Positions 1 through 6,272 of a DNA stretch of 13,383 nt are shown here, piece after piece. Every line of letters starts with the position of its first letter. Position 1 is the stretch's first letter. The DNA lies in NCBI GenBank assembly GCA_903856995.1, contig CAIODK010000191.1, positions 1 through 13,383 of the forward strand, given 5' to 3'. The DNA comes from an uncultured Burkholderiales bacterium. Lineage in GTDB: Bacteria; Pseudomonadota; Gammaproteobacteria; Burkholderiales; Burkholderiaceae_C. Position numbers and translations under genes: made by a program. The notes under the pieces are model-generated. The model saw only the letters and a program-made list of their open reading frames with translations, ran no database searches and was not told the origin of the DNA.

Positions 1-358
1 AGCCCAGCACCACTTGCAGCAAGCCCGTCATGAGCGACAGCCACACGGTGAGGTTGACCCACGCGGCACTCCCAGGCGTGGCCATGCCGTAGAGCGAGGC
101 CGACACCAAAATAGCTGTGAGCGCCGTCGGCCCCACCGACAAACGCTGCGACGCACTGAACAGAACCGCCACCAACGCCGGCAACAACGACGCATAAATG
201 CCAGTGATCAGCGGCATGCCCGCCAACGCCGCATACGCCACGCCCTGCGGAATGACCATCAGGCCCACGCTCAAGCCCGCGAAGGCCTCGCTTTTGAGAA
301 GTTGAGGTGTTGGCTTAGGCCAGCTGAGAAAGGGGAGCCATGGCTTTGCAAAGTGCAT
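1..358 (-). CDS. SulP-family anion transporter, N-terminal part (cut by window edge)
   Basis: About 119 N-terminal residues of a SulP (SLC26-like) inorganic anion transporter are visible; the rest lies beyond the left edge. The protein opens MHFAKPWLPFLSWPKP, then a first membrane segment with GLMVIPQGVAYAALAGMPL, followed by TGIYASLLPALVAVLFSAS and RLSVGPTALTAILVSASL. These are the usual conserved blocks of SulP membrane segments 1-3. The ATG at 358-356 is chosen because an in-frame TAG lies two codons upstream and the first membrane block follows at the normal distance; no strong ribosome site is visible. SulP proteins move sulfate, bicarbonate or other anions across the inner membrane; the substrate cannot be told from this fragment, nor whether a C-terminal STAS domain is present. 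It diverges from the nuclease gene at 436. It is distinct in sequence from the second SulP gene at 10068-11750. Confidence 0.88.
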   Translation of the reverse strand, partial: MHFAKPWLPFLSWPKPTPQLLKSEAFAGLSVGLMVIPQGVAYAALAGMPLITGIYASLLPALVAVLFSASQRLSVGPTALTAILVSASLYGMATPGSAAWVNLTVWLSLMTGLLQVVLG

Positions 359-435
359 GCGCTAATCGTAACGGCTGGTTACCCACGCCCTGGCTGGTGG
401 TTTGGACAATGCAGTTTTGGTAGGGGGGATGGGCG
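359..435. promoter_or_regulatory. Divergent intergenic region with a small palindrome
   Basis: This 77-base spacer must hold the start signals of both the SulP gene and the nuclease gene. A perfect 5-bp inverted repeat, GTAAC-N5-GTTAC, lies at 368-382, ten bases upstream of the SulP start codon, where a repressor or activator could bind. A run of six G at 423-428 is placed about 7 bases before the nuclease ATG and can serve as its Shine-Dalgarno site. I could not identify convincing -35/-10 boxes on either strand. The palindrome is short enough to occur by chance. Confidence 0.35.
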
Positions 436-936
436 ATGGTGTGTTGGGTTCGTGCGTTTGTCGCTGCGTGTGTGGTGTGCCTGTGCGCCGCAGTGCCCGC
501 GCACGCATGGCTGGGCGTGGTGACGTACGTGAGCGATGGCGACACCGTGTGGGTACAGCCGCTACATGGTGGCGAGGCCTACAAGGTGCGCTTGCAGGGC
601 ATAGACGCCCCCGAAATTTGCCAACCGTGGGGGCCACAAGCCCGCGCCGCGTTGCACGCGGTGCTGCAAGGCCAAGTGGTCGAGGTGAAGGGCCGCACGC
701 GTGACATCTATGGCCGCTTGTTGGCGCAACTCTTGCGCCAAGGCAACGATGTGGGCGCATGGATGGTTGGGCAGGGCTACGCGTGGTCTTACAGCTACCA
801 GCACCATGCCGGCCCGTATGGCTCGCTGCAACTGCAGGCGCAAAGCCAGCACCTAGGTTTGTTTGCCGATGGGCGTGCGCTACAGCCGAGGTGGTTTAGG
901 AAGCGGTATGGGTCGTGCCACACACTGGGCAATTAG
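436..936 (+). CDS. Secreted thermonuclease (staphylococcal nuclease-like, SNase fold)
   Basis: A 166-residue protein with a clear signal peptide (residues 1-24, hydrophobic core then AHA before the likely cut) followed by one SNase domain, residues about 26-145. Residues matching the active site of staphylococcal nuclease are all present: D36 in the SDGDTV turn, R52 and D57-E60 in VRLQGIDAPE, and R94 in DIYGRLLA. The calcium site and both catalytic arginines therefore look intact, and it should be an active Ca-dependent phosphodiesterase that cleaves DNA or RNA outside the cytoplasm. Cys62, Cys15 and Cys161 are the notable cysteines apart from Cys3 and Cys17. The ATG follows a G-rich ribosome site. 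The last 41 bases overlap the end of the convergent MoeB-like gene. Roles known for relatives include nutrient scavenging and degradation of extracellular DNA; which applies here is not visible. Confidence 0.9.
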   Translation: MVCWVRAFVAACVVCLCAAVPAHAWLGVVTYVSDGDTVWVQPLHGGEAYKVRLQGIDAPEICQPWGPQARAALHAVLQGQVVEVKGRTRDIYGRLLAQLLRQGNDVGAWMVGQGYAWSYSYQHHAGPYGSLQLQAQSQHLGLFADGRALQPRWFRKRYGSCHTLGN

Positions 937-1657
937 CGTTGCGTTGCAAGCGCACTTCGTTCCACGCCATGTCACGGCCGTCGAGCATTTGCAGGCGGCC
1001 CGTCAGACGCGAGCCAATGCCTGTCAGCAGTTTGACTGTCTCCATGGCTTGCATGGTGCCAATCACACCCACCAGCGGCGCGAGCACGCCCATGGTGGCG
1101 CACAGCACTGCTTCAGGCGCGTGGTCGGGTGGGAATATGCAGGCGTAGCAGGGCGATTTGCTGTCGCGCGGGTCGTACACCGCGAGCTGGCCATCCATGC
1201 GAATGGCCGCGCCCGATACCAGCGGCACTTGGTGCTTCACGCACGCGGCGTTGACGGCGTGGCGGGTGGGGAAGTTGTCGCAGCAGTCCACCACCACCTG
1301 CACGGTGGGCACCAGCAGGTCGAGCTGGGCCGCGTCTAGCTTGTGGGCCAGCGCGGTCACGCGTACATCGGGGTTCAACGCCAGCATGGCTTGCGAGGCC
1401 GATGCCACTTTGGGTTGGCCCACGCGCGCGGTGGTGTGCGAGATTTGGCGTTGCAGGTTGGTGAGGTCAACCACGTCGTGGTCGGCTATTGAGATGTGGC
1501 CTACGCCGCTGGCGGCCAGGTACAGCGCCACCGGAGAGCCCAAGCCACCCGCGCCGACGATCAGCACATGGCTGTCAACCAAGCGCTGCTGGCCTTCGAT
1601 GCCCACATCGTCGAGCAGGATGTGGCGCGAGTAGCGCAGCAGTTGGTCGTCGTTCAC
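896..1657 (-). CDS. moeB: MoeB/ThiF/HesA-family adenylyltransferase (E1-like)
   Basis: A 253-residue E1-like enzyme that adenylates the C-terminal glycine of a small ubiquitin-like sulfur carrier such as MoaD or ThiS. It has the nucleotide-binding loop VGAGGLGSP (residues 34-42), DHDVVDLTNLQRQ (59-71, with R70), QPK (K83), the DCCDN block with D127, and VSGAAIRMDGQ (147-157). Two CxxC pairs (C170/C173 and C243/C246) form the structural zinc site. C186, in LCATMGVLAP, corresponds to the cysteine region used by ThiF-type enzymes. The start is GTG, 18 bases after the ctpA stop, so it is probably co-transcribed with ctpA and gpmA. No moaD, thiS or moaE is visible, so the partner carrier is unknown; family members annotated moeB may act in molybdopterin, thiamine or other sulfur-transfer routes. 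Assignment to the family is firm; the moeB symbol is best match, not proof of role. Confidence 0.85.
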   Translation of the reverse strand: MNDDQLLRYSRHILLDDVGIEGQQRLVDSHVLIVGAGGLGSPVALYLAASGVGHISIADHDVVDLTNLQRQISHTTARVGQPKVASASQAMLALNPDVRVTALAHKLDAAQLDLLVPTVQVVVDCCDNFPTRHAVNAACVKHQVPLVSGAAIRMDGQLAVYDPRDSKSPCYACIFPPDHAPEAVLCATMGVLAPLVGVIGTMQAMETVKLLTGIGSRLTGRLQMLDGRDMAWNEVRLQRNANCPVCGTTHTAS

Positions 1658-1675
1658 CGCAGGCTCAGCTTGGGG

Positions 1676-3136
1676 TTACTTCTCTTTTTTCTCGACAGGG
1701 CGCTCGGTTTGCGTCTTGCTGGCTAACACGGGCTGACCTTTGAGGCGCTTGACGGCTTGATCGAGTTGGAAGTCTTTGTCGCTACCAAACTCGGGCGGGC
1801 GACGCTCGCTGTTGGGTTTTTTGGACTCTTCTTCCAAACGTTTCATGGCTTCTTCGCGGGCTTTTTCGCGCTCTTTGTCTTGAGCTTTGTCGATGGCTAC
1901 GTTGCCTTGGCCACTTTCTAAGTGCTTGTCGAGGTCGGATTCACGCATGCGCAAAATCGCGAAGGGACTGCCCTCGGCGGTGTCGTCCAACAACACGTCA
2001 GGCACGATGCCTTTGGCTTGGATGGAGCGCCCGCTTGGCGTGTAGTAACGGGCGGTGGTGATCTTCAACGCGGTGTCTGGCCCGAGCTGGCGTACCGTTT
2101 GTACCGAGCCTTTGCCAAAAGTTTGACTGCCCATGATGGTGGCACGCTTGTGGTCTTGCAAAGCGCCAGCCACGATTTCGCTGGCCGAAGCCGAACCTTC
2201 GTTCACCAACACGATCAGCGGGACGGTGCGGTAAATGCCTTTGGTGTTTTGGTGCAGGCGGGCAATGGGGTCATTGCCATTGCCGCGACGGTAAAACTCA
2301 GGCGAGGCTTTGTAGACAAACTTGCTCTCAGCCAATTGACCGTTGGTGGACACCACGGCGATGTTCTCGGGCAAGAACACGGCAGACACAGCCACGGCCG
2401 CGTCCAACAAACCACCGGGGTCGTTGCGCAGGTCGAGTACCAAGCCTTTGAGCTTGGGTTCTTGTTTGTAGATTTCTTCGAGTTTCTTGGTGAAGTCGTC
2501 CACCGAGCGGTCTTGGAACTGGCTCAGACGGATCCAGCCAAAGCCGGGTTCGATCACTTTGCCTTTGACGCTTTGGGTTTTGATTTCTTCGCGCACGATG
2601 TTGACGGGGAAGGTGCGGTTTTCATCTTTGCGGTAGATGGTCAGCATCACCTTGGTGCCGGGTTCGCCACGCATGCGCTTGACGGCTTCGTTGAGGGACA
2701 GACCTTTGACAGCGGTGTCGTCAATCTTGGTGATCAAGTCGCCCGACTTCATGCCTGCGCGGAAGGCGGGGGAACCCTCAATGGGAGATACGATTTTGAT
2801 CAGACCCTCTTCTTGGGTGATCTCAATGCCGACGCCCACAAAGCGGCCCGTGGTTCCTTCGCGGAACTCTTTGAAGGTCTTTTTGTCGTAGTACTGCGAG
2901 TGCGGGTCGAGGCTAGCGACCATGCCAGTGATGGCATCGCTGATGAGCTTTTTCTCGTCCACGGGCTCCACGTAGTCGCTCTTGACCATGCTGAAAACAG
3001 CGGCAAGTTGCTGCAACTCTTCAAGCGGCAGCGGCGCCATGTTGGCGCGTGCTGCGGTTTGTAGCGAGACGGTGGTCAATGCACCGGTCAAAGCGCCGAT
3101 GGCGATCCAGCCTGCGATCTTGAGTTTTTGACTCAT
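1676..3136 (-). CDS. ctpA: S41-family C-terminal processing peptidase (CtpA/Prc-like)
   Basis: A serine-lysine periplasmic protease of family S41, 486 residues from the chosen start. Order: an N-terminal membrane anchor or signal (residues about 5-25), a helical linker, a PDZ domain (about 97-180, with GVGIEI and GSPAFRAGMKSGDLI), then the S41 catalytic core. The catalytic serine is S317 in GSASASE, and K342 and Q346 lie in TFGKGSVQ, with the 25- and 4-residue spacing of the CtpB Ser-Lys-Gln triad. The RNDPGGLL block precedes them. The C-terminus carries a strongly charged, probably coiled helix (about 415-445). The frame can be extended 15 codons upstream, but that stretch is AT-rich and unlike signal sequence; ATG at 3136 has AAGGGC just before it and begins MSQKLKIAGW, so I prefer it. 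Relatives cut envelope proteins and cell-wall hydrolases. It lies between gpmA and the MoeB-like gene in the same direction. Confidence 0.93.
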   Translation of the reverse strand: MSQKLKIAGWIAIGALTGALTTVSLQTAARANMAPLPLEELQQLAAVFSMVKSDYVEPVDEKKLISDAITGMVASLDPHSQYYDKKTFKEFREGTTGRFVGVGIEITQEEGLIKIVSPIEGSPAFRAGMKSGDLITKIDDTAVKGLSLNEAVKRMRGEPGTKVMLTIYRKDENRTFPVNIVREEIKTQSVKGKVIEPGFGWIRLSQFQDRSVDDFTKKLEEIYKQEPKLKGLVLDLRNDPGGLLDAAVAVSAVFLPENIAVVSTNGQLAESKFVYKASPEFYRRGNGNDPIARLHQNTKGIYRTVPLIVLVNEGSASASEIVAGALQDHKRATIMGSQTFGKGSVQTVRQLGPDTALKITTARYYTPSGRSIQAKGIVPDVLLDDTAEGSPFAILRMRESDLDKHLESGQGNVAIDKAQDKEREKAREEAMKRLEEESKKPNSERRPPEFGSDKDFQLDQAVKRLKGQPVLASKTQTERPVEKKEK

Positions 3137-3213
3137 GTTGCCCTTGAATGTGACGAATTTAAATAAGTACTCAATATACAACGCGCCCTGAAGGCGCGCT
3201 GTAAGTCCGACGA
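3137..3213 (-). promoter_or_regulatory. gpmA-ctpA spacer: GC-rich hairpin then AT-rich stretch
   Basis: Reading on the minus strand after the gpmA stop, a hairpin is seen at 3198-3182: CGCGCC pairs with GGCGCG around a 5-base loop, extendable by a G-U and an A-T pair. It is not followed by a T-run, so it is not a standard intrinsic terminator; it may protect the gpmA mRNA end or slow polymerase. An AT-rich stretch (about 3150-3180) follows, just before ctpA, and could carry a ctpA promoter, but no clear -35/-10 pair is seen. Confidence 0.4.
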
Positions 3214-3957
3214 TTAGGCTTTGCCTTGTGTGGCTACTGCCGCAGCGGCTTTGGCGGCTGCCTCAGCGTCGCCCAAGTAGTAGTGGCGGATGGGTTTGAG
3301 GTTCTCGTCCAATTCATACACAAGTGGGATGCCATTGGGAATATTCAAACCCACGATGTCTTGGTCGGAGATACCGTCTAAATACTTCACCAAAGCGCGG
3401 ATCGAGTTGCCGTGTGCCGCCACCACGATGCGTTTGCCAGCCTTGATGGCAGGGGCCATGGACTCGTTCCAGAACGGCATGACGCGGGCCACCGTGTCTT
3501 TGAGACACTCGGTCAGCGGCACTTGCGCGGGATCGAGCTTGGCGTAGCGGGGGTCGCCGCGTTCGCTGCGGGGGTCAGTCGCTTCGAGTTCAGGCGGGGG
3601 TGTGTCGTAGCTGCGGCGCCAGATGAGCACTTGGTCGTCGCCGTACTGCTTGGCCATGTCGGCTTTGTTCAGGCCTTGCAAGCCGCCGTAGTGGCGCTCG
3701 TTCAGACGCCAGCTTTTGACCACGGGCAGCCAGGTGCAGTCCATCTCGTCCAAAGCGAGGTACAGGGTGCGAATGGCGCGCTTCAAGACGCTGGTGTAGG
3801 CCACATCGAACTCATAGCCTTCAGCTTTGAGCAGCTTGCCAGCGTTCTTGGCTTGCTCGATGCCGGTGGGGGTGAGGTCAACATCGGTCCAGCCGGTGAA
3901 GCGGTTTTCAAGGTTCCAGGTGGATTCGCCGTGGCGGATTAAAACAAGCTTGTACAT
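3214..3957 (-). CDS. gpmA: 2,3-bisphosphoglycerate-dependent phosphoglycerate mutase
   Basis: A 247-residue cytoplasmic enzyme of the histidine phosphatase superfamily that interconverts 3-phosphoglycerate and 2-phosphoglycerate in glycolysis and gluconeogenesis, via a phosphohistidine. The RHGES motif carries the nucleophile H9. R60, E87 (in LNERHYGGLQG) and H182 (in AAHGNSIRAL) fill the other active-site positions known from the E. coli enzyme. The long middle insert typical of true dPGM, rather than the shorter cobC-like phosphatases, is present (residues about 85-150). The tail ends in an Ala-rich stretch. ATG at 3957 is the only sensible start. It is first of the gpmA-ctpA-moeB set and diverges from the rhodanese gene. 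It is non-homologous to the cofactor-independent GpmI that sits at this place in enteric bacteria and pseudomonads. Confidence 0.97.
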   Translation of the reverse strand: MYKLVLIRHGESTWNLENRFTGWTDVDLTPTGIEQAKNAGKLLKAEGYEFDVAYTSVLKRAIRTLYLALDEMDCTWLPVVKSWRLNERHYGGLQGLNKADMAKQYGDDQVLIWRRSYDTPPPELEATDPRSERGDPRYAKLDPAQVPLTECLKDTVARVMPFWNESMAPAIKAGKRIVVAAHGNSIRALVKYLDGISDQDIVGLNIPNGIPLVYELDENLKPIRHYYLGDAEAAAKAAAAVATQGKA

Positions 3958-4048
3958 GGTGTGTGAAACAAAGTCAGTGAAGAGTTGGCCTTGATTTTAG
4001 AATGCTGCACTGACGCGATACTTTTAACCCCCCTGAACTGGATTCCCT
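3958..4048. promoter_or_regulatory. Divergent promoter region, gpmA / rhodanese
   Basis: This 91-base spacer separates two divergent transcription units and must contain promoters for both. A perfect 7-bp inverted repeat, GTCAGTG at 3973-3979 and CACTGAC at 4008-4014, flanks an AT-rich centre (ttgattttagaat). On the minus strand, TAAAAT within this centre resembles a -10 box for gpmA. The best plus-strand pair is weak (TTTAGA, 17 bases, TACTTT). Repeat and boxes are seen directly; their use as operator or promoter is inference. Confidence 0.35.
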
Positions 4049-4456
4049 GTGAAATTTATTCTCGATAACTGGATGTTGATTGCTGTGGCTTTGAGCAGCG
4101 GATTTTTCTTACTGCTGCCCGTGGTGCAGGGTGCAACGGCCACCGGTATTTCGCCTGCTGAAGCCGTGCAATGCATGAACCGCGAAAAAGGTGTGGTGAT
4201 TGACGTTTGCAGCGCCACAGAGTTTGCTGAGTCGCACATCAAAGGCGCTTTGAACGTGCCGTTGGACGAACTGGAAGCCCGTTTGGACAAAGCAGTGAAA
4301 AACAAAAGCACCCCCCTGATCTTGGTGTGTGCGGCTGGCGCACGCTCTAAGCGCGCACAAGCCATGGCCCAAAAGCTGGGTTACGAGAAGGTCCATTCCT
4401 TGCACGGCGGACTGAAAGCTTGGAAAGACGCTAATCTTCCGGTTGCCAAAGCCTAA
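4049..4456 (+). CDS. Membrane-anchored rhodanese-like protein (YibN-like)
   Basis: A 135-residue protein with one N-terminal membrane segment (about residues 8-27, MLIAVALSSGFFLLLPVV) and a single rhodanese domain (about 33-132). The active-site loop VCAAGARS carries the predicted catalytic C94, so it should accept a sulfane sulfur as persulfide. The rhodanese features VIDVCSATEF, SHIKGALNVPL and the late LHGGLKAW block are all present. Start is GTG with GGA six bases upstream; a later ATG at 4073 would remove part of the membrane segment and is less likely. It leads the rhodanese-grxC-secB-gpsA set, the same order as yibN-grxC-secB-gpsA of E. coli. Its place next to a glutaredoxin suggests thiol or sulfur handling at the membrane; the true substrate is unknown for this family. 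Confidence 0.9.
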   Translation: MKFILDNWMLIAVALSSGFFLLLPVVQGATATGISPAEAVQCMNREKGVVIDVCSATEFAESHIKGALNVPLDELEARLDKAVKNKSTPLILVCAAGARSKRAQAMAQKLGYEKVHSLHGGLKAWKDANLPVAKA

Positions 4457-4475
4457 TCAACTGAGAAAGAACGCC

Positions 4476-4733
4476 ATGCAAGTTGTCAAGATGTACACCA
4501 CCGCAGTTTGCCCTTACTGCATCCGCGCCAAGCAACTGCTGACATCCAAGGGCGTGGCCCACATTGAAGAAGTGCGCATCGACACCGACCCCGAGGCCCG
4601 CGCGCACATGATGCAGATCACCGGCCGCCGTACGGTGCCGCAAATCTTTATTGGCAATACCCATGTGGGCGGTTGCGATGATCTTGTGGCCCTCGACAGC
4701 CAAGGCGGCTTACTGCCACTTTTGAAGGTTTGA
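4476..4733 (+). CDS. grxC: Glutaredoxin 3
   Basis: An 85-residue cytoplasmic dithiol glutaredoxin with the CPYC active site (C12, C15), the cis-proline loop RRTVPQIFI and the glutathione-binding GGCDDLVAL near the C-terminus. It reduces protein disulfides and mixed glutathione disulfides, with electrons from glutathione. Size and motifs match GrxC. The open frame reaches back to 4443, overlapping the rhodanese stop, but ATG at 4476 gives the standard N-terminus (MQVVKMYTT) and follows GAGAAAGA, so that start is chosen. It is 19 bases after the rhodanese stop, hence almost surely co-transcribed. A strong intrinsic terminator lies 30 bases after its stop. Confidence 0.96.
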   Translation: MQVVKMYTTAVCPYCIRAKQLLTSKGVAHIEEVRIDTDPEARAHMMQITGRRTVPQIFIGNTHVGGCDDLVALDSQGGLLPLLKV

Positions 4734-4763
4734 GCTGACATAATTCAGCCATCCCGATTTGCC

Positions 4764-4804
4764 ACCCGCTTCGGTGTTACCGGAGCGGGTATTTTTTTGT
4801 TTTA
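4764..4804 (+). terminator. Intrinsic terminator between grxC and secB
   Basis: A 12-bp stem with one G-U pair (4764-4775 with 4779-4790) closes a GTT loop, followed by A then TTTTTTTG and TTTT. This is the clearest Rho-independent terminator in the window. It sits 10 bases before the secB start codon, and the secB ribosome site overlaps the end of the T-run. It may end most rhodanese-grxC transcripts or act as an attenuator for secB-gpsA. Confidence 0.88.
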
Positions 4805-4814
4805 GGAAACCCCC

Positions 4815-5252
4815 ATGTCAGAAGAGCAACAAGCAACCCCCGTGTTCCAAATTCAACGCGTCTACTTGAAAGACCTGTCGTTGGAGCAACCCAACTCCCC
4901 CGCTATCTTGACCAGCACCGAGCAACCCTCGGTGGACATTCAGCTGGCTGTGGGCATGGAACAAATTGCTGAAGGCATTGTCGAAGTGACCGTGACCGCC
5001 ACGGTAACCACCAAGATTGAAGACAAAGTGGTGTTCTTGGTGGAAGCCAAGCAAGCCGGTATCTTTGAAGCGCGCAATTTGCCGGAAGACCAAATGGGTC
5101 CCGTCATCGGCATCGCTTGTCCACAAATCATTTACCCCTACCTGCGCGGCAACGTGGCTGATGTGATCCAACGCGCGGGCTTCCCCCCTGTGCACTTGGC
5201 TGAAATCAACTTCCAAGCCATGTACGAGCAGCAACAAGCTGCTGCGCAATAA
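4815..5252 (+). CDS. secB: Protein-export chaperone SecB
   Basis: A 145-residue cytoplasmic chaperone, acting as a tetramer, that holds preproteins unfolded and hands them to SecA. Typical SecB blocks are seen: FQIQRVYLKDLSLEQPNSP near the N-terminus, the beta-strand region VEVTVTATVTTKIEDKVVFLVEAKQAGIF, and CPQIIYPYLRGNVADVIQRAG followed by FPPVHLAEINF. The Gln/Ala-rich tail is usual. The ribosome site AGGAAA at 4805-4810 is well placed before the ATG. gpsA starts 21 bases downstream, so the two are probably co-transcribed. How transcription reaches secB is unclear, since a terminator lies directly upstream and leaves no room for a separate promoter after it; read-through or a promoter within or near grxC is required. 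Confidence 0.97.
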   Translation: MSEEQQATPVFQIQRVYLKDLSLEQPNSPAILTSTEQPSVDIQLAVGMEQIAEGIVEVTVTATVTTKIEDKVVFLVEAKQAGIFEARNLPEDQMGPVIGIACPQIIYPYLRGNVADVIQRAGFPPVHLAEINFQAMYEQQQAAAQ

Positions 5253-5273
5253 GCGCAGGCTTAGGCCGTCGCG

Positions 5274-6272
5274 ATGAAAATTGCCGTTTTAGGTGCAGGC
5301 GCGTGGGGCACGGCGCTGGCGATCAACGCTGGCGCACACCACACCGTGACGCTGTGGGCGCGAGATGCCGCCCAAGCCCAAGCCATGCAAGCCGAGCGTG
5401 TGAACACGCGCTACTTGCCTGACTTGCCTTTCACCGACGGTTTGCACGTGTCCTCATCGCCTCTCGGGGCTTGGTTGGCCGAGCAAGATTTGGTGGTCAT
5501 TGGCTCACCCATGAGCGGTTTGCGCGGCATGCTCACGCAGTTGGCTCCCATTTTGGGCAGTCAAGTGCCTGTGGCGTGGCTTTGCAAAGGCTTTGAAGCG
5601 GCTTTGAACGGCGATGGCTTGATGGCCCACGAAGTGCGTGCCCAAGTCGCCCCCGCTTTGCGTGGTGGTGCTCTTAGCGGCCCGAGCTTTGCGCAAGAAG
5701 TGGCGCGCGGCATGCCCACCGCCTTGGTGGCCGCCAGCGACGATGCGGCTGCGCGTGACGCCATGGTGCAAGCCTTTCACAACAACAGCCTGCGCGTGTA
5801 TGCCAACGACGACATCGTGGGTGTCGAGGTGGGCGGCGCGGTGAAAAATGTGCTGGCCATCGCCACCGGCTTGTGCGATGGTTTGCAACTCGGCCTGAAC
5901 GCCCGTGCCGCACTGATCACCCGAGGCTTGGCCGAAATGAACCGCCTAGGCTTGGCGCTGGGCGCAAAAACCGAAACCTTCATGGGTCTGTCTGGCTTGG
6001 GCGACTTGGTGCTCACCGCCACTGGCGACCTAAGCCGTAACCGCAGAGTCGGCCTCGCCTTGGCCCAAGGCATGACGCTGCAACAAGCGGTCGATTCACT
6101 CGGTCATGTGGCCGAAGGCGTGTACTGCGCTCGCACGGTGGTGCAACGTGCGCAGCACCTCGGCGTGGACATGCCGATTGCGCAAGCCGTCGTGGCCTTG
6201 CTGGATGGGCAAATGACGCCCGTGCAAGCCGTGGCTGTGTTGATGGGGCGTGGGGCCAAGGGTGAGAACTGA
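5274..6272 (+). CDS. gpsA: NAD(P)-dependent glycerol-3-phosphate dehydrogenase
   Basis: A 332-residue cytoplasmic enzyme that reduces dihydroxyacetone phosphate to sn-glycerol 3-phosphate, the backbone for phospholipid synthesis. The N-terminal Rossmann fold begins with VLGAGAWGTALA (residues 5-16). Conserved blocks include WLCKGFE (K105), LSGPSFAQEVARGMPTA (134-150), the catalytic lysine K191 in EVGGAVKNVLAIATG, and MGLSGLGDLVLT, followed by SRNRRVG. Length is normal. ATG at 5274 is preceded by a TTAGG site about 9 bases away. It follows secB in the widely conserved secB-gpsA order. In E. coli cysE follows; here an unrelated envelope protein gene overlaps the gpsA 3' end. Confidence 0.97.
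   Translation: MKIAVLGAGAWGTALAINAGAHHTVTLWARDAAQAQAMQAERVNTRYLPDLPFTDGLHVSSSPLGAWLAEQDLVVIGSPMSGLRGMLTQLAPILGSQVPVAWLCKGFEAALNGDGLMAHEVRAQVAPALRGGALSGPSFAQEVARGMPTALVAASDDAAARDAMVQAFHNNSLRVYANDDIVGVEVGGAVKNVLAIATGLCDGLQLGLNARAALITRGLAEMNRLGLALGAKTETFMGLSGLGDLVLTATGDLSRNRRVGLALAQGMTLQQAVDSLGHVAEGVYCARTVVQRAQHLGVDMPIAQAVVALLDGQMTPVQAVAVLMGRGAKGEN

Noticed and set aside
1..358. Left SulP fragment as a truncated pseudogene
   Set aside because: The frame is intact up to the window edge; truncation is due to the window boundary.
14..523. Plus-strand open frame across the left SulP fragment
   Set aside because: Very Arg/His-rich and overlaps the SulP N-terminus, the divergent promoter and the nuclease start; no sign of a real protein.
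1922..3064. Long plus-strand open frame (380 codons) opposite ctpA
   Set aside because: It mirrors a fully conserved S41 protease on the other strand, shows no recognisable domain and is rich in His/Gly/Val as expected of antisense reading of GC-rich codons.
3137..3181. Extended N-terminus of the S41 peptidase (15 extra codons)
   Set aside because: The added stretch is AT-rich and would spoil the signal/anchor; the ATG at 3136 has a ribosome site and the usual MSQKLK-type start.
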